A stretch of DNA of 64,000 nucleotides from Aquatica leii (taxonomy: Eukaryota > Arthropoda > Insecta > Coleoptera > Lampyridae), in NCBI GenBank assembly GCA_035610365.1, contig CM069435.1:17783123-17847122 (forward strand), read 5' to 3'. Within the stretch, counting starts at the first letter, position 1. Every line of letters starts with the position of its first letter. This document shows, piece after piece, positions 23,391 to 34,074 of this stretch. Both the position numbers and the translations under genes were made by a program. The notes under the pieces are model-generated. The model was not told where the DNA came from. It saw nothing but the letters and a program-made list of their open reading frames with translations, and made no database searches.

Positions 23391-25310
23391 CCAGGAAAAT
23401 AAGAAAATAAAAGACTGGCTAGTTATTCCAGATGTGATAGGAAGTGACCAACGACTGATGCGGTTTAATGTAACCATCAATGAACCTAACCTTGTACTAA
23501 TCCCTAAATGAATCCTAAATTGCAAACGCATAGATCCCGTTTGTCTGAATAATTAGCAAATTTAATTCCTTCTTATCTTCCACGTGGTGCAGTGTGCCAC
23601 AATCCCAAATCTGTAGACGCCATCATTGGTAAGTTGATAAAGATGATCCTCGATTCTTGCCATACGCATAAGACCGAGAGCCGGTGTACCGTGATAAGAG
23701 TCCTAAGTTAGACAGGTTAAAGCATACGTCCATCATCAATGGCTTGCCTCGTACAAGGCCGCGCTTTGCTGGTACAAACTGGCAGTGAATACAGCTAAAT
23801 ATAACACCTGACAAAGTTTGCCGACGAGTCCATGGGGGTTAGTTTATACGTTAGCGTCCCGGAAGTTCCAGTGGATCCAACCATGTCCCAATGTTAAAGA
23901 CGGCGACAGATACACCATCTCAGAACAAGACACAATCAAAGCTAAAGTATTCACTTTATTTCTAGACGACGATCCATCAACGGACAATCCCTACCATGCC
24001 CAATTAAGATCCCGATCTCTCTTGTATAGTAATTCCCGACAGGACTGGTTGGTCACCAGCGACTATTTGGTTGCGGTGACTAGTAAAATTCAATAGAATA
24101 AAGCTCCTGGATTTGACGGAATCCATTGTAATCTTATACACGATAGTTATCCTGTTCAACTCTTGCATAAAATGCAGGTATTTTCCTACCAGTTGGAAAG
24201 CTAGTAAGCTATTCACTATTTTCAAGCCCAGAAAGAAGGATCTCGTGGGTATTGTACAATTAAACGTTTCCAAGTGTAGATTAGTTACTTTCAAGAACAT
24301 TTCCAGAGCGTTCAATAACGTATGGTGGCCCTCTATAATCGAAGCTATCGTCGTTAAGAGAATACCTGCTGACGCTACGCGCGTCATTCGTAGGTATTTA
24401 TCGAATAGATCGATAACCTATTCTGCAAACGGTTCACGTTCAGTTTTCACCAAAAGACTGACGAAGGGCTGTCTCGGTTTTTGGGCCGACCGTGTGGAAT
24501 GTAGAATGAGCTCCTAGACATGGACTTACCAGCAGACTGCGACAATTGTTCGCAAATTCCCGACAAGACTTGGAGGCAAAATCAAACTCGTGCCTAAACA
24601 TTGTAACTAGCTGGGTTCGCAGCTATAAACTAAGTATTTCTGCAGACAAGACAAAGTACATGGTTTTTGGCTCCACGCTAAGACGAGATCCTTCACTGCG
24701 CCTTCACGATACTCGAGTCCGTAAGGTTTTAAAATTCAAGTACCTCGGACTATTGCTCGACAACAAACTGAGTTTTGTAAAACATTGCGTTTTCGTGGTT
24801 GACAAGTGCAAGAGCGTCTTGCACTTGTTCTACAAATACTCACGCTTGCAATAGATCCTTTACAAAATGCAGTAATTCCCATGCTCATTTATGGCATAGA
24901 CATCTGGTACCACAGAGTTCGACACTGACCTCGCTCTAATCCTTATACCCTCTGTGTTAAATCCAAATATACTCCCCTACATCTTCTTTTGAAGGAAATT
25001 TACTGCACCAAAGGTCTACACAAAGCTGGCTCGTGCAACTTCCTTGACCAGCACGTTTCGATCAACGATTTTCCGTCCTTTTCAGCGATCAAGCGTTTCT
25101 TAAAGATCTTCATTTTGGGTGAATAGCAGAGGATGTGGGACACTTCTTATAAAGGTCGTAACGCCTACTCCCTCATCCCGGATATCTTCACCTGGGTCAG
25201 AATGTCCCATATCCGAACTAGAGGCCATCAAGATCCTTTCTTCACACGGCAGATTTCGTTGCCATCTAAAACGCGTTCAATCATCTTCAGTCTTGCACTA
25301 ATAGCATTAG
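23391..25310 (+). pseudogene. R1/jockey-type LINE ORF2 (endonuclease tail, RT and C-terminus)
   Basis: Landmarks in order: the end of an apurinic-type endonuclease (IPDVIGSDQRLMRFNVTI, 23,430-23,480); KAPGFDGIHCNLI (first RT box, near 24,100-24,135); SRAFNNVWWPSIIEA near 24,303-24,347, where the family has DISGAFDNAWWP; LSNRSITYSANGS near 24,400; TKGCLGF-like sequence at the GCPQGS box; SISADKTKYMVFGSTLRRD near 24,633-24,690; FKYLGLLLDNKLSF near 24,735-24,775; and a C-terminal WDTSYKGRNAYSLIPDI near 25,132-25,185. The FADD catalytic loop between CD and FANSRQ (about 24,540) has been deleted, and the first catalytic aspartate has also changed. Most of the endonuclease is missing. The copy is dead. 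Target-primed reverse transcription is the known mechanism of the family. Confidence 0.85.
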
Positions 25311-26500
25311 GAAAAAAAGATGAAGATATTCGTCTTGGATTAACTTGACAAAGATTATCAGCAAAACGTGTATTTAAGAAAATTATTCCAATGCATATAC
25401 CAAAGTTTTCCCCAGTTCAGGTTGGCATTAATATTCGAAAAGAAACTGAAGCTGCTGCTCATACTGATCGATTGTTCTGCACATACAACCATGAAGAAGC
25501 TATTATGATAAAAATTGGCGTAAATAACGCATTCAATGAGGTCGCAAAAGATAGTTAGCTACAACAAACACCAAATAAAGTACCAGAAACATTCCTTTTT
25601 GTTAAAAAATGCTACAAAGATCCTTCAACCATAACATTTGGAGATTCATTTCATCAGCGTTTGGTCCTGCTTTGTTTTGTTTAACAGTGAATCATATGGT
25701 TCAAGCCTTCCACGCACCTTTTGATACATGGTTCCTTGTTGACGGATGTATTGGTTGAACTCTTAGTGAAGTATTGGAAGCCATTGAATTGGTTATTAAA
25801 GGAGAAAAAAAAGTTTCAAAATGAATCTTCAAAAATGCAAACTTTGAGTTTTAAAACAAAGTACATTTAATATTGCAAAATTTTTAACGTTTTCATTACT
25901 GATGCAACGCTCCTTGGTGTTCCATTAACGGAAGAATCGAGTAGAAAGGATTTGGAAGAAAAAACTGCTGGACTGAGGCTATTCGGTGATTGACTCAAAG
26001 AACTAAACTAGTCTATATCAATTCCTCGCCTCATTTACGATGAGTCTTAGAAGTACATTATAAAAAATATTTGTAACAGCCAGTTTTCTTAACAAAGTTG
26101 GGATCAGTGTACACTTCCTATCGCTGTTGGAGGAATGAGAATTAGTAGAGCTGCTGATAATGCAGTTTCATACTTTTTGACATCATTTTAAAGTTGTTCG
26201 CTACTAATTAAAAACATTGTACACAGAGATGTGAGATTGTGAAAAAGAAAATTGAAAAACGTTTTCTTCAAACACCTGGTGACGATGAAAAGGTACGATC
26301 GATAGCTACTACACAAACTAAAGATGTAGAAGCCTCAACTTGGCTCTCATCATTAAGTGATGACATTTTTCGAATTTCATGTGGCCTTCCGACTTGGTTG
26401 CAAAATTATAATCCCTAACACATGCATTTGTGGCTAAAAAGTGGAAACCAATAGAATACAGAGACTCTCATGCAAGAAAAGTGGAGGACGTATTTTCAGT
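25310..26500 (+). pseudogene. Second LINE reverse transcriptase, different clade
   Basis: Begins abruptly at an RT finger block (IRLGLT.QRLSAKRVFKK) fused to the preceding LINE's C-terminus. It continues with EAIMIKIGVNNAFNEVA near 25,498-25,550, usually VKIDVKNAFN in this group, with D changed to G. PETFLFVKKCYKDPSTITFGDS follows near 25,580-25,650, FGPALFCLTVNHMVQ near 25,655-25,700, and FLVDGCIG near 25,733-25,755, where the catalytic DD has become VD. A thumb segment (LLGVPLTEESSRKDLEEK) lies near 25,910-25,970, and WDQCTLPIAVGGMRI near 26,100-26,145. The tail has ICG...VET..I..LSCKKSGGR near 26,425-26,490, a C-terminal Cys/His finger. The family resembles LINE RTs seen widely in cnidarians and arthropods, but I cannot place the clade. 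Both catalytic sites are mutated. Confidence 0.75.
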
Positions 26501-28340
26501 CATTATTTTTTCTTCGCTTGGAATCAAGTAACCGAAGAAATAATAAGAATTTTGAATTGACTCAAAAAATAGATTATTCTATGAAATGGAAAATTACGAT
26601 GTGAAAAAAGTCGTATGTTGCGTACTCGTATGCGTACGTACGAATAATTCCTTATTGATATTCTGCATATAGGACGTTGAAAGGCAATATCTTATGCATT
26701 CCTAAACTTTTTAGCGTCGAAGTATTATTATTATTCAACGACGATCATATCGAGATTTTCCAATGTGTGTTGTACGTGTTAGAAAGATAAAGATGAATGG
26801 ACTTCAAAGAAAGTAAATTTTTAAAGAAAGTTTTTTATTTGGTCGCTAAATGCTAAAATTCATTATCGGGACTGTGCAAAGATTAAAATAAGTAAAAGTC
26901 GTAAACGACAACTGAAAAGTTATGTACATGCAAATGAAATCGTCAAAAAGTGTCGAACGACATTTCCAAAAATAAAGTAAAGGTTTTTTTCGTCACATTT
27001 TCGAAGTTTGTCACGATAAGTGAATTTAGTGTAGGAGATGGGTAATAAAGATTTGAGGGAGACGGGAGCGGATTCGTACGACGTTTCCGTGCCGTGCAAA
27101 AGTTGGCGTGCAAGAAGCACCATTTGAAGCTGATTGTGTACTTTAGAGTTAAAAGAGGGCCAATAAAAAGGGTGATTTGAAAACAAATCAGTCGTAAGGT
27201 GCCGCGGTACCTCATAAACATTTCACCTCTCGCCGATTACGCCCACAATTTAAGGTATTTCCTTTTCCTAACCAGCTTAGCGTGTACGTAGTTGTATGCA
27301 TATTTCCTGTTCCTACATAAAATTTTCATACTAACGACTTCAGGATATCAAAACTACGGCTCCTGCTATATAACAGTTTCAAAACACCTTTCAAATATAT
27401 TTTACATTTTTATTTTCGGGGTCAACTTTCTTAAACTAATTTAGGTTATAAAAGGTGTTTTATGAAAGGGCACCCTCGACGTAGGTCCAGTTATTGCTGG
27501 CGTGTCTTGAGTGTTTTGATTTATGGGGCGTCTGCCCAAAGCGAGACTTCATAAATTATCTTCCTTCAACTCGGTCTTTTACACGCAAACTAAAATTGTA
27601 CTACAGGTAAACTACAAGTAAATTTTTCATTAGACACAATTTCTACCCAACCCATATTAGTTTTTTTCTTACATCGTTCGATTATTTCTTTATCTTTCTT
27701 ATTTGAATACAAACAGCCTGATTAAAATTACTATTTTTTTAAATATATTAAATGTTTTTCGTGTTTTACATTTTAAATGCCAATTTAGCACGTTACAATC
27801 ATCTTTAATCACGTTTTTAAATTTCTTATTAACAAGACCAGTTTCGGGGTTACTGCAGGGTAAAAACCGGTCCGTCGAGCTAACTAATTAAAAAACTGAA
27901 ATTTTTTGTTTTATAGGTCGGCCCATGTTGTCTAAATTAAATCAAAAATATTTTTTTCGTGTTAATCAAACGTCTACGAAAACGTAACATAAAAACGCCT
28001 CGTTAACTACAAGATTTGATTATTATTGTAATCAAAAAAAGAGATGCTTAGTAATTTAGAAACATTTGCTTACTTTCCAGTTTCATAAAATTTGTGTCAC
28101 TAATAGCTACAAGATTGACAATATTTCCTTTCTGTACATTAAAATCTAAATCTAAATAGTTTCAAAATTAGATCCTTAGATAACACTGCGTGGAAATGGA
28201 GAATAGATCAGGAATACACTAAATCAATCGTAAAGACTGTGGCCAAGCATACATTGACCAAACAAGCAAAAAACAAAATTCGTATTAAAAAGCGTATAGC
28301 TTATATTCATTTATCTTCGGAAAATGTTAATCCAGTTTAA
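26501..28340. other. AT-rich spacer, nothing recognised
   Basis: No transposon protein, structural RNA or terminal repeat is visible. The minus-strand open frames around 26,920-27,220 overlap each other in two phases and look like chance. Confidence 0.5.
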
Positions 28341-28354
28341 AAGTTTTTTTTTAA

Positions 28355-29075
28355 CAGGGTTCCCAGCAAGTTAATAAAATCAAATTCCCTAACTTTTCCC
28401 GATTTTCCCTGACTAAATCTTTTATTTTTCCAGGTGTTTTACCAGTATCGTAGCTATGTAACATGGTAGTTTGGAAACTTTTTATTATTAATTTTATTAA
28501 ATGAACGTACAAAACAATAATAAGCAATATAAGTTAAATTAGATGCAAAACTGTCAAAGATAAAAAAAGCATTTACAAACTTTTGATTTTTCGAAAATGA
28601 ACTCTCAAAGTAGTTAAAAATAACTATAACTAAAAGGTTTCTACTCTAATTGTATCAGTTATCTTTGGTATTAGTTTCACAAGCAAACGATGCGTATTAT
28701 TATACAAATTCAGCAACATTTGTGGACATATTTTGCTTTGAGATGCATAAAAAACCATGCTTATAAGCATAAAAATGAAACGTACACCAGTTATAAATTC
28801 CAATCCCGTCATAATCAAATTAATTTGAGATATCAATAAATACAGACGTTGATTTCGACTAGCGATCTTCGCGAATGAAACTGTTTATGTGACAAGCAAA
28901 ATAGAGATAAATATAATGAGGGTAGGGGTCGCATAAAATTCGCAAGATTGAAAAATTTCCGTGACTTCGTGAAACAATTGCATGTTTTCCTTGACTTTTC
29001 CATGATTTCCCTGAGTATTTTTTATTCCCTGTCATTTCCCGGTTTTCCCAATTTTCCAGGTCGCTGGGTACCCTG
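28355..29075. mobile_element. hAT-like non-autonomous element
   Basis: The left end starts CAGGGTTCCCAGC at 28,355. The right end, read on the other strand, starts CAGGGTACCCAGCGACCTGG at 29,075. Both ends continue into repeated TTTTCCC/GGGAAAA blocks, as is usual for this kind of hAT derivative. The 721-bp interior is AT-rich and has no transposase. The flanking octamers (TTTTTTAA and TTCAATGA) do not match, so the 8-bp target duplication has decayed or the boundaries are slightly off. Confidence 0.75.
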
Positions 29076-29395
29076 TTCAATGAACACCAAACAAAAGCTT
29101 TTGACCATTAGAGGTTTTCAGATTTTAACATTCCTCTACCATTATCTAACTCTTACAACCCTTACACAACAGTAGCAATTTTTTTCCCAAGGAATTGAGT
29201 AAAATACATTTTACAAAACACCGTGATAGAAACAGAAGCTAAAAAAAAATAAGTCAAAGTAGGCTTTTGCTAAAATAAACAAGAAAAAAAAAGTAGATAA
29301 CATTTGGATTAGAAAGAAAAAGAAAAGAAAAATTGAATGGAATATTAAAAAATAAAAACAAAAAAGACTACATGGTTCGCTAGAAGTAGATAATA

Positions 29396-29525
29396 CGTGC
29401 CGTTAGTAATAACGTTTCACATTTTCGTTGATAAAATTTTTTACACGGTGTGTGACAACGTATTACTCGAATTACGCCGAAAGATCCAACCAAAAAAAAC
29501 GTGAAACGTTATTACTAACGACACG
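29396..29525. mobile_element. MITE, copy 1
   Basis: Short palindromic-ended element. Left end CGTGCCGTTAGTAATAACGT; right end on the other strand CGTGTCGTTAGTAATAACGT; terminal repeats of about 26 bp. TAATA directly flanks both ends and may be the target duplication. No coding capacity. The interior shares ACACGGT.T..GACAACGTA and CGAATTACG..AA.ATCCAACC with copy 2. Confidence 0.75.
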
Positions 29526-29529
29526 TAAT

Positions 29530-30650
29530 AAATTAGGGAGATCGGATAGGCACCGTAAGGTAGTCTCTCTTTTCATTCCTCTACTGGGAGAAGAGTGAAT
29601 CAGTGAATCTTTCTCCGTCGGTTTCTTTTCTTTCACTTTTGTATTTCTTGCTTTCTTCTTCTACTTCCTATCTTTTGTTGCTTAGACGCTCTTTTTCTTT
29701 TCTTTTTGGTAACTTTTTTCTTTGGCGCTCACTGTCACATTGCTTCTACTCTTTATCTTTTCTTTCTTTCTTCTTTCTTTTGGTCGATTAGGCTTAGTTG
29801 GTTTTTGGTTTTGTTGTGCTTGGTTTGGGACTTAGGATAGACTTGTACTCTGCGTGCTTTAGCCGGCATCATCGACGTTGCTAGTCACTGTTAAAATATA
29901 TCGTTTCTCTGTGGGTGAATTTTGCTCTTGGTATATACTAATCCGTTCTTCGACTTTTAAGTTCTAGGTGACAATCCAACACGATGAACAAGGACTAGCG
30001 ATGTTCAGTGAGCAAGTAAAGTTTCCCACTCTTCTTCTTGTGTACTTTTACTTCTTTTTCTTTCTTTTGGTTTTGTTTTGTGTTATTCGTATTGAACCCG
30101 ACTTGGATTGGTACACTCATGTAGTGCCTAGCTTTTTGGACTGTGTCGTTGTGTCCTCTGAATTACTTATTTCTTCGTTGGTTCTTTTTTTTTTAGATCT
30201 CTAGGGTCTATTTGGTTTCTTTGGTAGGAAGAATCTCTTACCGTCCGTAGAAGACTTTTTGACATAGTTAGCATAGTTGGTATTCATCTTTCTTCTCTTT
30301 TAAGTTTCTTAGTTTTGGAGATTACGTTCAGGGTAGAATTTTGATCACTAATGATTATTTGGTTTATAGAGCTCTTGATCCTTGGCGCTTGCTCTAAACT
30401 TCTTTGAGAAGTATTTTCTCCTCGTTTTCTGCTACTTTGCTTCATGCTACTGTCTTCTAGATTCTTTGGCGACTCTTCTCAAAGACCTCACTACTTGGCG
30501 TTCTTCAAGTCAGCAAGTTCTTTCTCTTTATCTGGGTTGGGTTTTCTATAGTAGCTTTGTTTGGTTTTTAGGGTTTGGTCCTTGGATTATGCCTAAACTT
30601 TTGTTTTCTTTTAAACTTTTACTTCTCATTCTCCAGGTTTTAATTTTTGT
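29530..30650. other. T-rich block between two MITEs
   Basis: Strongly T-rich on the plus strand, so the minus strand reads as lysine- and arginine-rich pieces. Plus-strand frames give hydrophobic, Leu/Phe/Ser-rich chance ORFs (for example 30,382-30,663). No known domain is visible on either strand. The strand asymmetry resembles the RTE-derived array at 40-45 kb and may mean an A-rich LINE segment in minus orientation, but I could not confirm a motif. Confidence 0.35.
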
Positions 30651-30652
30651 CA

Positions 30653-30828
30653 CGTGTCGTTAGTAATAACGTCTAACATTTTCGTATGTTATTAAAGTTT
30701 TTAACACGGTATACGACAACGTAACCCTACTGTGAATCTCGAATTACGAAATATCCAACCGCGGTTCACCAGCGCCGCATCAAAAATTTTGACATACAAA
30801 AATGTGAAATGTTATTATTAACGACGCG
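30653..30828. mobile_element. MITE, copy 2
   Basis: Left end CGTGTCGTTAGTAATAACGT; right end on the other strand CGCGTCGTTAATAATAACAT. The interior matches copy 1 in two blocks but is about 45 bp longer. Flanks do not show a clean target duplication. The two copies lie in the same orientation 1.1 kb apart, around a T-rich block. Confidence 0.7.
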
Positions 30829-30839
30829 TAACAAAGTCC

Positions 30840-31925
30840 TATACCTAACATCAAATAGAAGCAAAAAAGGAAACAAAAATCAAATAGTGCCTAAAGGAAC
30901 ATGAGAAGACAAGACAAAGAATTGAATGCATATTTAGGTTAAGAAAAACAAAGAAGTACGTAACGTCATCAGCCAGAAAAATTCAGTATTGACAATATGA
31001 AATAAATCGCAACAAAATGAAAACAAAAATTATAGAAAGAAAAACGAAAAGAATTAGGAAGAACCGATGAATAGAAAGAACGAAAGTCGCTCCAAAGATC
31101 GTTTTTTTCAAGATCTATTCAACAAAGTGAATCTCTTGTTGTGTTAAATAACCTTGTTATGGCTGCATAAATTTTGCTCAGTTTAAACTTCGTCGACGAT
31201 TTTGAATTTACTCGTTTCCGTTAACGTTAAGAAAACAGCACGTGTTAGTAAAATGCTAATTTCATTTTATCTTAAGAATTTTTAAATATCTGCATTATTG
31301 AAGGTTTAAAAGTGAATTTTTATTTTGCGTCGAGATTTAATTTTTTTTTTGTATCATAGGATTATGGTACCGTCGTGTGTTAACGCAAGAAATTCTTTAA
31401 TTATTGCTTATACTACGTTCCGGAATTACTTCTGTTAAAGGCCAATGACGACCAATTGCAAAAGCTCATGTATTAAATCGTCGCTTGATGAATTCAAACA
31501 TGTCTATTGTCAATTAAATGGCAAAGTCAAATTCAACAATTACTTCTTTGGTGAATTATCGCAAAGATTTGGTGGCACGCCTGTCAGGCCGACAGATCTA
31601 AGTTAAAGATCAAATAAAATTGGAAATTGGCGTGTTATAATAATAAATGTAACCGTCGCAGTCTATTTGTGATATCACGGTGGTATATTTGTTACTTTAC
31701 TTTTCACCTTTTTAGTGGGATGTTTTTATGCCACTAGCGCTAGCAGCATTGTTCAAACGTGTAAGTACCCTCTTTATCACTTAATTTAATTAACTCAATT
31801 CAAATTTATTACAATAACTACCTACCCGTAGTGAAACTGAAATTATGGTTAATGCCTTGCGAACAAGCTGTTTGACTTGTATTTCTGTTTGCATTTAAAC
31901 GTTGTCGTTCAAATACATGTACTTT
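30840..31925. other. Spacer without recognisable genes
   Basis: A-rich at first, then mixed sequence. No supported feature was seen apart from simple A/T runs. Confidence 0.4.
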
Positions 31926-31929
31926 TTGT

Positions 31930-32115
31930 TAGATTAGTTCTTTTGATTTGTTTTCCTCGAGTGTTGTCAGGTGGAAACGAGCATCTCGGGTGTTCGTTTT
32001 GCCGCATTTTTAACAAAATTAAAATCGACACATCGAAGACGCGCTGAATTCTATTAATTACGACACCCACTTCACTCTCCAAAACTTTGAGCTACCGTCG
32101 CTTTTCGCTACTATG
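31930..32115 (+). repeat. Dispersed repeat fragment, copy D (3' part only)
   Basis: Matches the terminal part of copy B in order: AGTGTTGTCAGGTGGAAACG and GAGCATCTCGGGTGTTCGTTTTG, an A/T segment, then CGACACATCGAAGACG and TTTGAGCTACCGTCGCTT. The upstream two thirds of the family were not detected here. Confidence 0.5.
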
Positions 32116-32139
32116 GATTCAGTTACAGGTATTTGGCTT

Positions 32140-33175
32140 CAGCCGAGTAAAAAGCTTTTATGTTCAGTTTCGATCGATAGATAGCCTACATGTTATTAGA
32201 ATAAAAATTAATCGATGACGAATAAATTATCATTTGGCACAATTAAATTTTTATTCGTCAATCAAATAAATGAAAACAACGAATGAATTCTTACTTATTG
32301 TTCGCAAACCTCCAAAAAAATCGACGAGGCTAAAGCCGAATTATAGAAAAAATTAATAATAAAACAATGAAAAAACTAAATGAAGTAGAAAATTGTAATG
32401 ACAATCAATAATTAATTTGTTTTAAATATCAAAGGTATTTGAGCATGATTATGAAAAATAATGAAGCGATAAAACAAAAAGCGCTATATTTGTAAATTTA
32501 TATCTAAATAAAAGTGTCCAACGTGATTAATTAAATGCTAATGTATACAAGTGATTTCGAACAATGTATTATACCAATAAACACATAAATCCATTATTCA
32601 AAACACAATTGATTATTAAAACGTAATTAAAGAAACAATCTAAGATATGATTCTTAATTTAGCAATCGCTTGGCTCTATTGTTTCGTGAAAACAAAATTA
32701 ATCGGCAGATTGAATCGAAATAATTTTATCAATCGATTATTCGAAAGATTGATAATAATGAAAATTTGATAATTTACGTTTTTTACTTTTCGCTACTTAG
32801 AACGTAACAGAAACTCGAGTAAAAACTTTTAGTTGGGTTACGTAGACTGAAAGTTCCTTCGGTTTATAGTTTTAGAGGACAATGGACCTAATCCTCTTTA
32901 AAAACTATTTTCGAACATACTGCAAACGTATCATTGTGTTCGTATTAACAAAAAACTTCTAGTTGCGCGCCAAATTTTTATTTTTAAAGTAAAAAGATTT
33001 GTTTGTAGAAACACAAAATATATATTGAGAAAAAAAAACTAATTTCAGTGAGCTATGAATATTTATATTAGTTCGATTTTTGTAAAAGTGCTTTAGGATT
33101 AATTATTAAAAATGTGAAAGTACAAGTACAATTACTTAGATTGTATAAAAAGAGAGTAAAGTTTTTAATCTGTTA
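32140..33175. other. AT-rich spacer
   Basis: Contains repeated ATCGAT, ACGAATAAAT and GATTAATAAT strings similar in style to the 690-bp array units, but I could not align a whole unit. No gene was seen. Confidence 0.4.
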
Positions 33176-33178
33176 ATC

Positions 33179-33370
33179 CAGTGTTTCCCAAACTGTGGCA
33201 CACGACACCGTCACAGCGACATTTTTTGACGATATCGAAATATTAAACGTTTTGCGTTTACAGATTAAATGACCACTCTTTGGAATAATTTCCAAGAACT
33301 GTTGAAATTAAGCTATGAGAGGTTTTGTGACACCTCTACCAGGGTGCTACAAGGTATCTTTGTCGTATAA
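33179..33370 (+). mobile_element. hAT-like element end (fragment)
   Basis: Starts CAGTGTTTCCCAAACTGTGG, a typical hAT-family terminus. No matching opposite end or 8-bp duplication was found before the promoter module at 33,430, so only one end seems to remain. Confidence 0.45.
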
Positions 33371-33429
33371 TGCTATATGAATATATGTAAACAAGGTTTT
33401 ATAACACTATGTCTATCAATCATATATAA

Positions 33430-33865
33430 TATACTGAAGAGCCTTCTAGAACTGTTATCTAGTTTCTAGAAGATATAGCGAAAAGTAAGGAACGCTCGAG
33501 AAGGACTCGCCGACGTCTATAAATACGTAAGAAAGAAATCGTAGGTCAGTTATTGTCGAAACGCAAATGCAGCTGTATTAAGAAGATTATCAAGTTGGAA
33601 TAAATACGTATCGTTAGCACGTGTGTGTCTACATAAATAAATCGAGAATAATCGTGTATGTGATAAATAATGTAAACAAATCCGAGGACGTTATCTTATC
33701 TTATCTTAAGTGTTATACAACGGTTATACATAAATTATAGTGTAAGTGTTTTTTTTATTATTAGATTTAATTAGTTCGGTTAATTTAAAAGTATACATAT
33801 TTCTATAATAAGTAAACGTAGTTTTAGTCGTTTAAATAAATTAGTTAATAATAAATAAATACGTA
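33430..33865 (+). promoter_or_regulatory. Heat-shock-promoter-like module, copy D
   Basis: TTCTAGAA at 33,444-33,451 and again at 33,464-33,471, then GAACGCTCGAGAAGGACT at 33,490-33,507, match the three elements of copy C in order and spacing. TATAAATA is at 33,518-33,525, and a consensus arthropod initiator TCAGTT at 33,546 is 28 bases downstream. The leader carries TTAAGAAGATTATCAAGTT, CACGTGTGTG and TTAGATTTAATTAGTTCGGT. There is no downstream coding sequence; PLE copy 2 begins on the opposite strand about 200 bp on. Confidence 0.65.
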
Positions 33866-34074
33866 ACAATACATATAGAATTTCTTCAGAAGACACAAAA
33901 AAATGTTTTTAAATATACATGGTACTAGAGAAATTTATGAAACTTTAATTTTTTTTACTGTATAATAGAGTGTTTGCGTCGGTTGTCGTACTTTATTTTA
34001 ACACTGTGTAGGTTTCCACAGCAGGTGGAACTATTACTGTTATTTATTTGAGTCAAAACTTGCGTTCGACGTTT

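Noticed and set aside
22927-24387. Several minus-strand ORFs of 60-127 codons over the R1/jockey-like LINE
   Set aside because: They are shadows of the plus-strand ORF1/ORF2 coding sequence.
29603-30663. Plus-strand Leu/Phe-rich ORFs that mimic transmembrane proteins
   Set aside because: They come from the T-rich strand bias of the segment, with no family motif, no shared frame and no splice structure.
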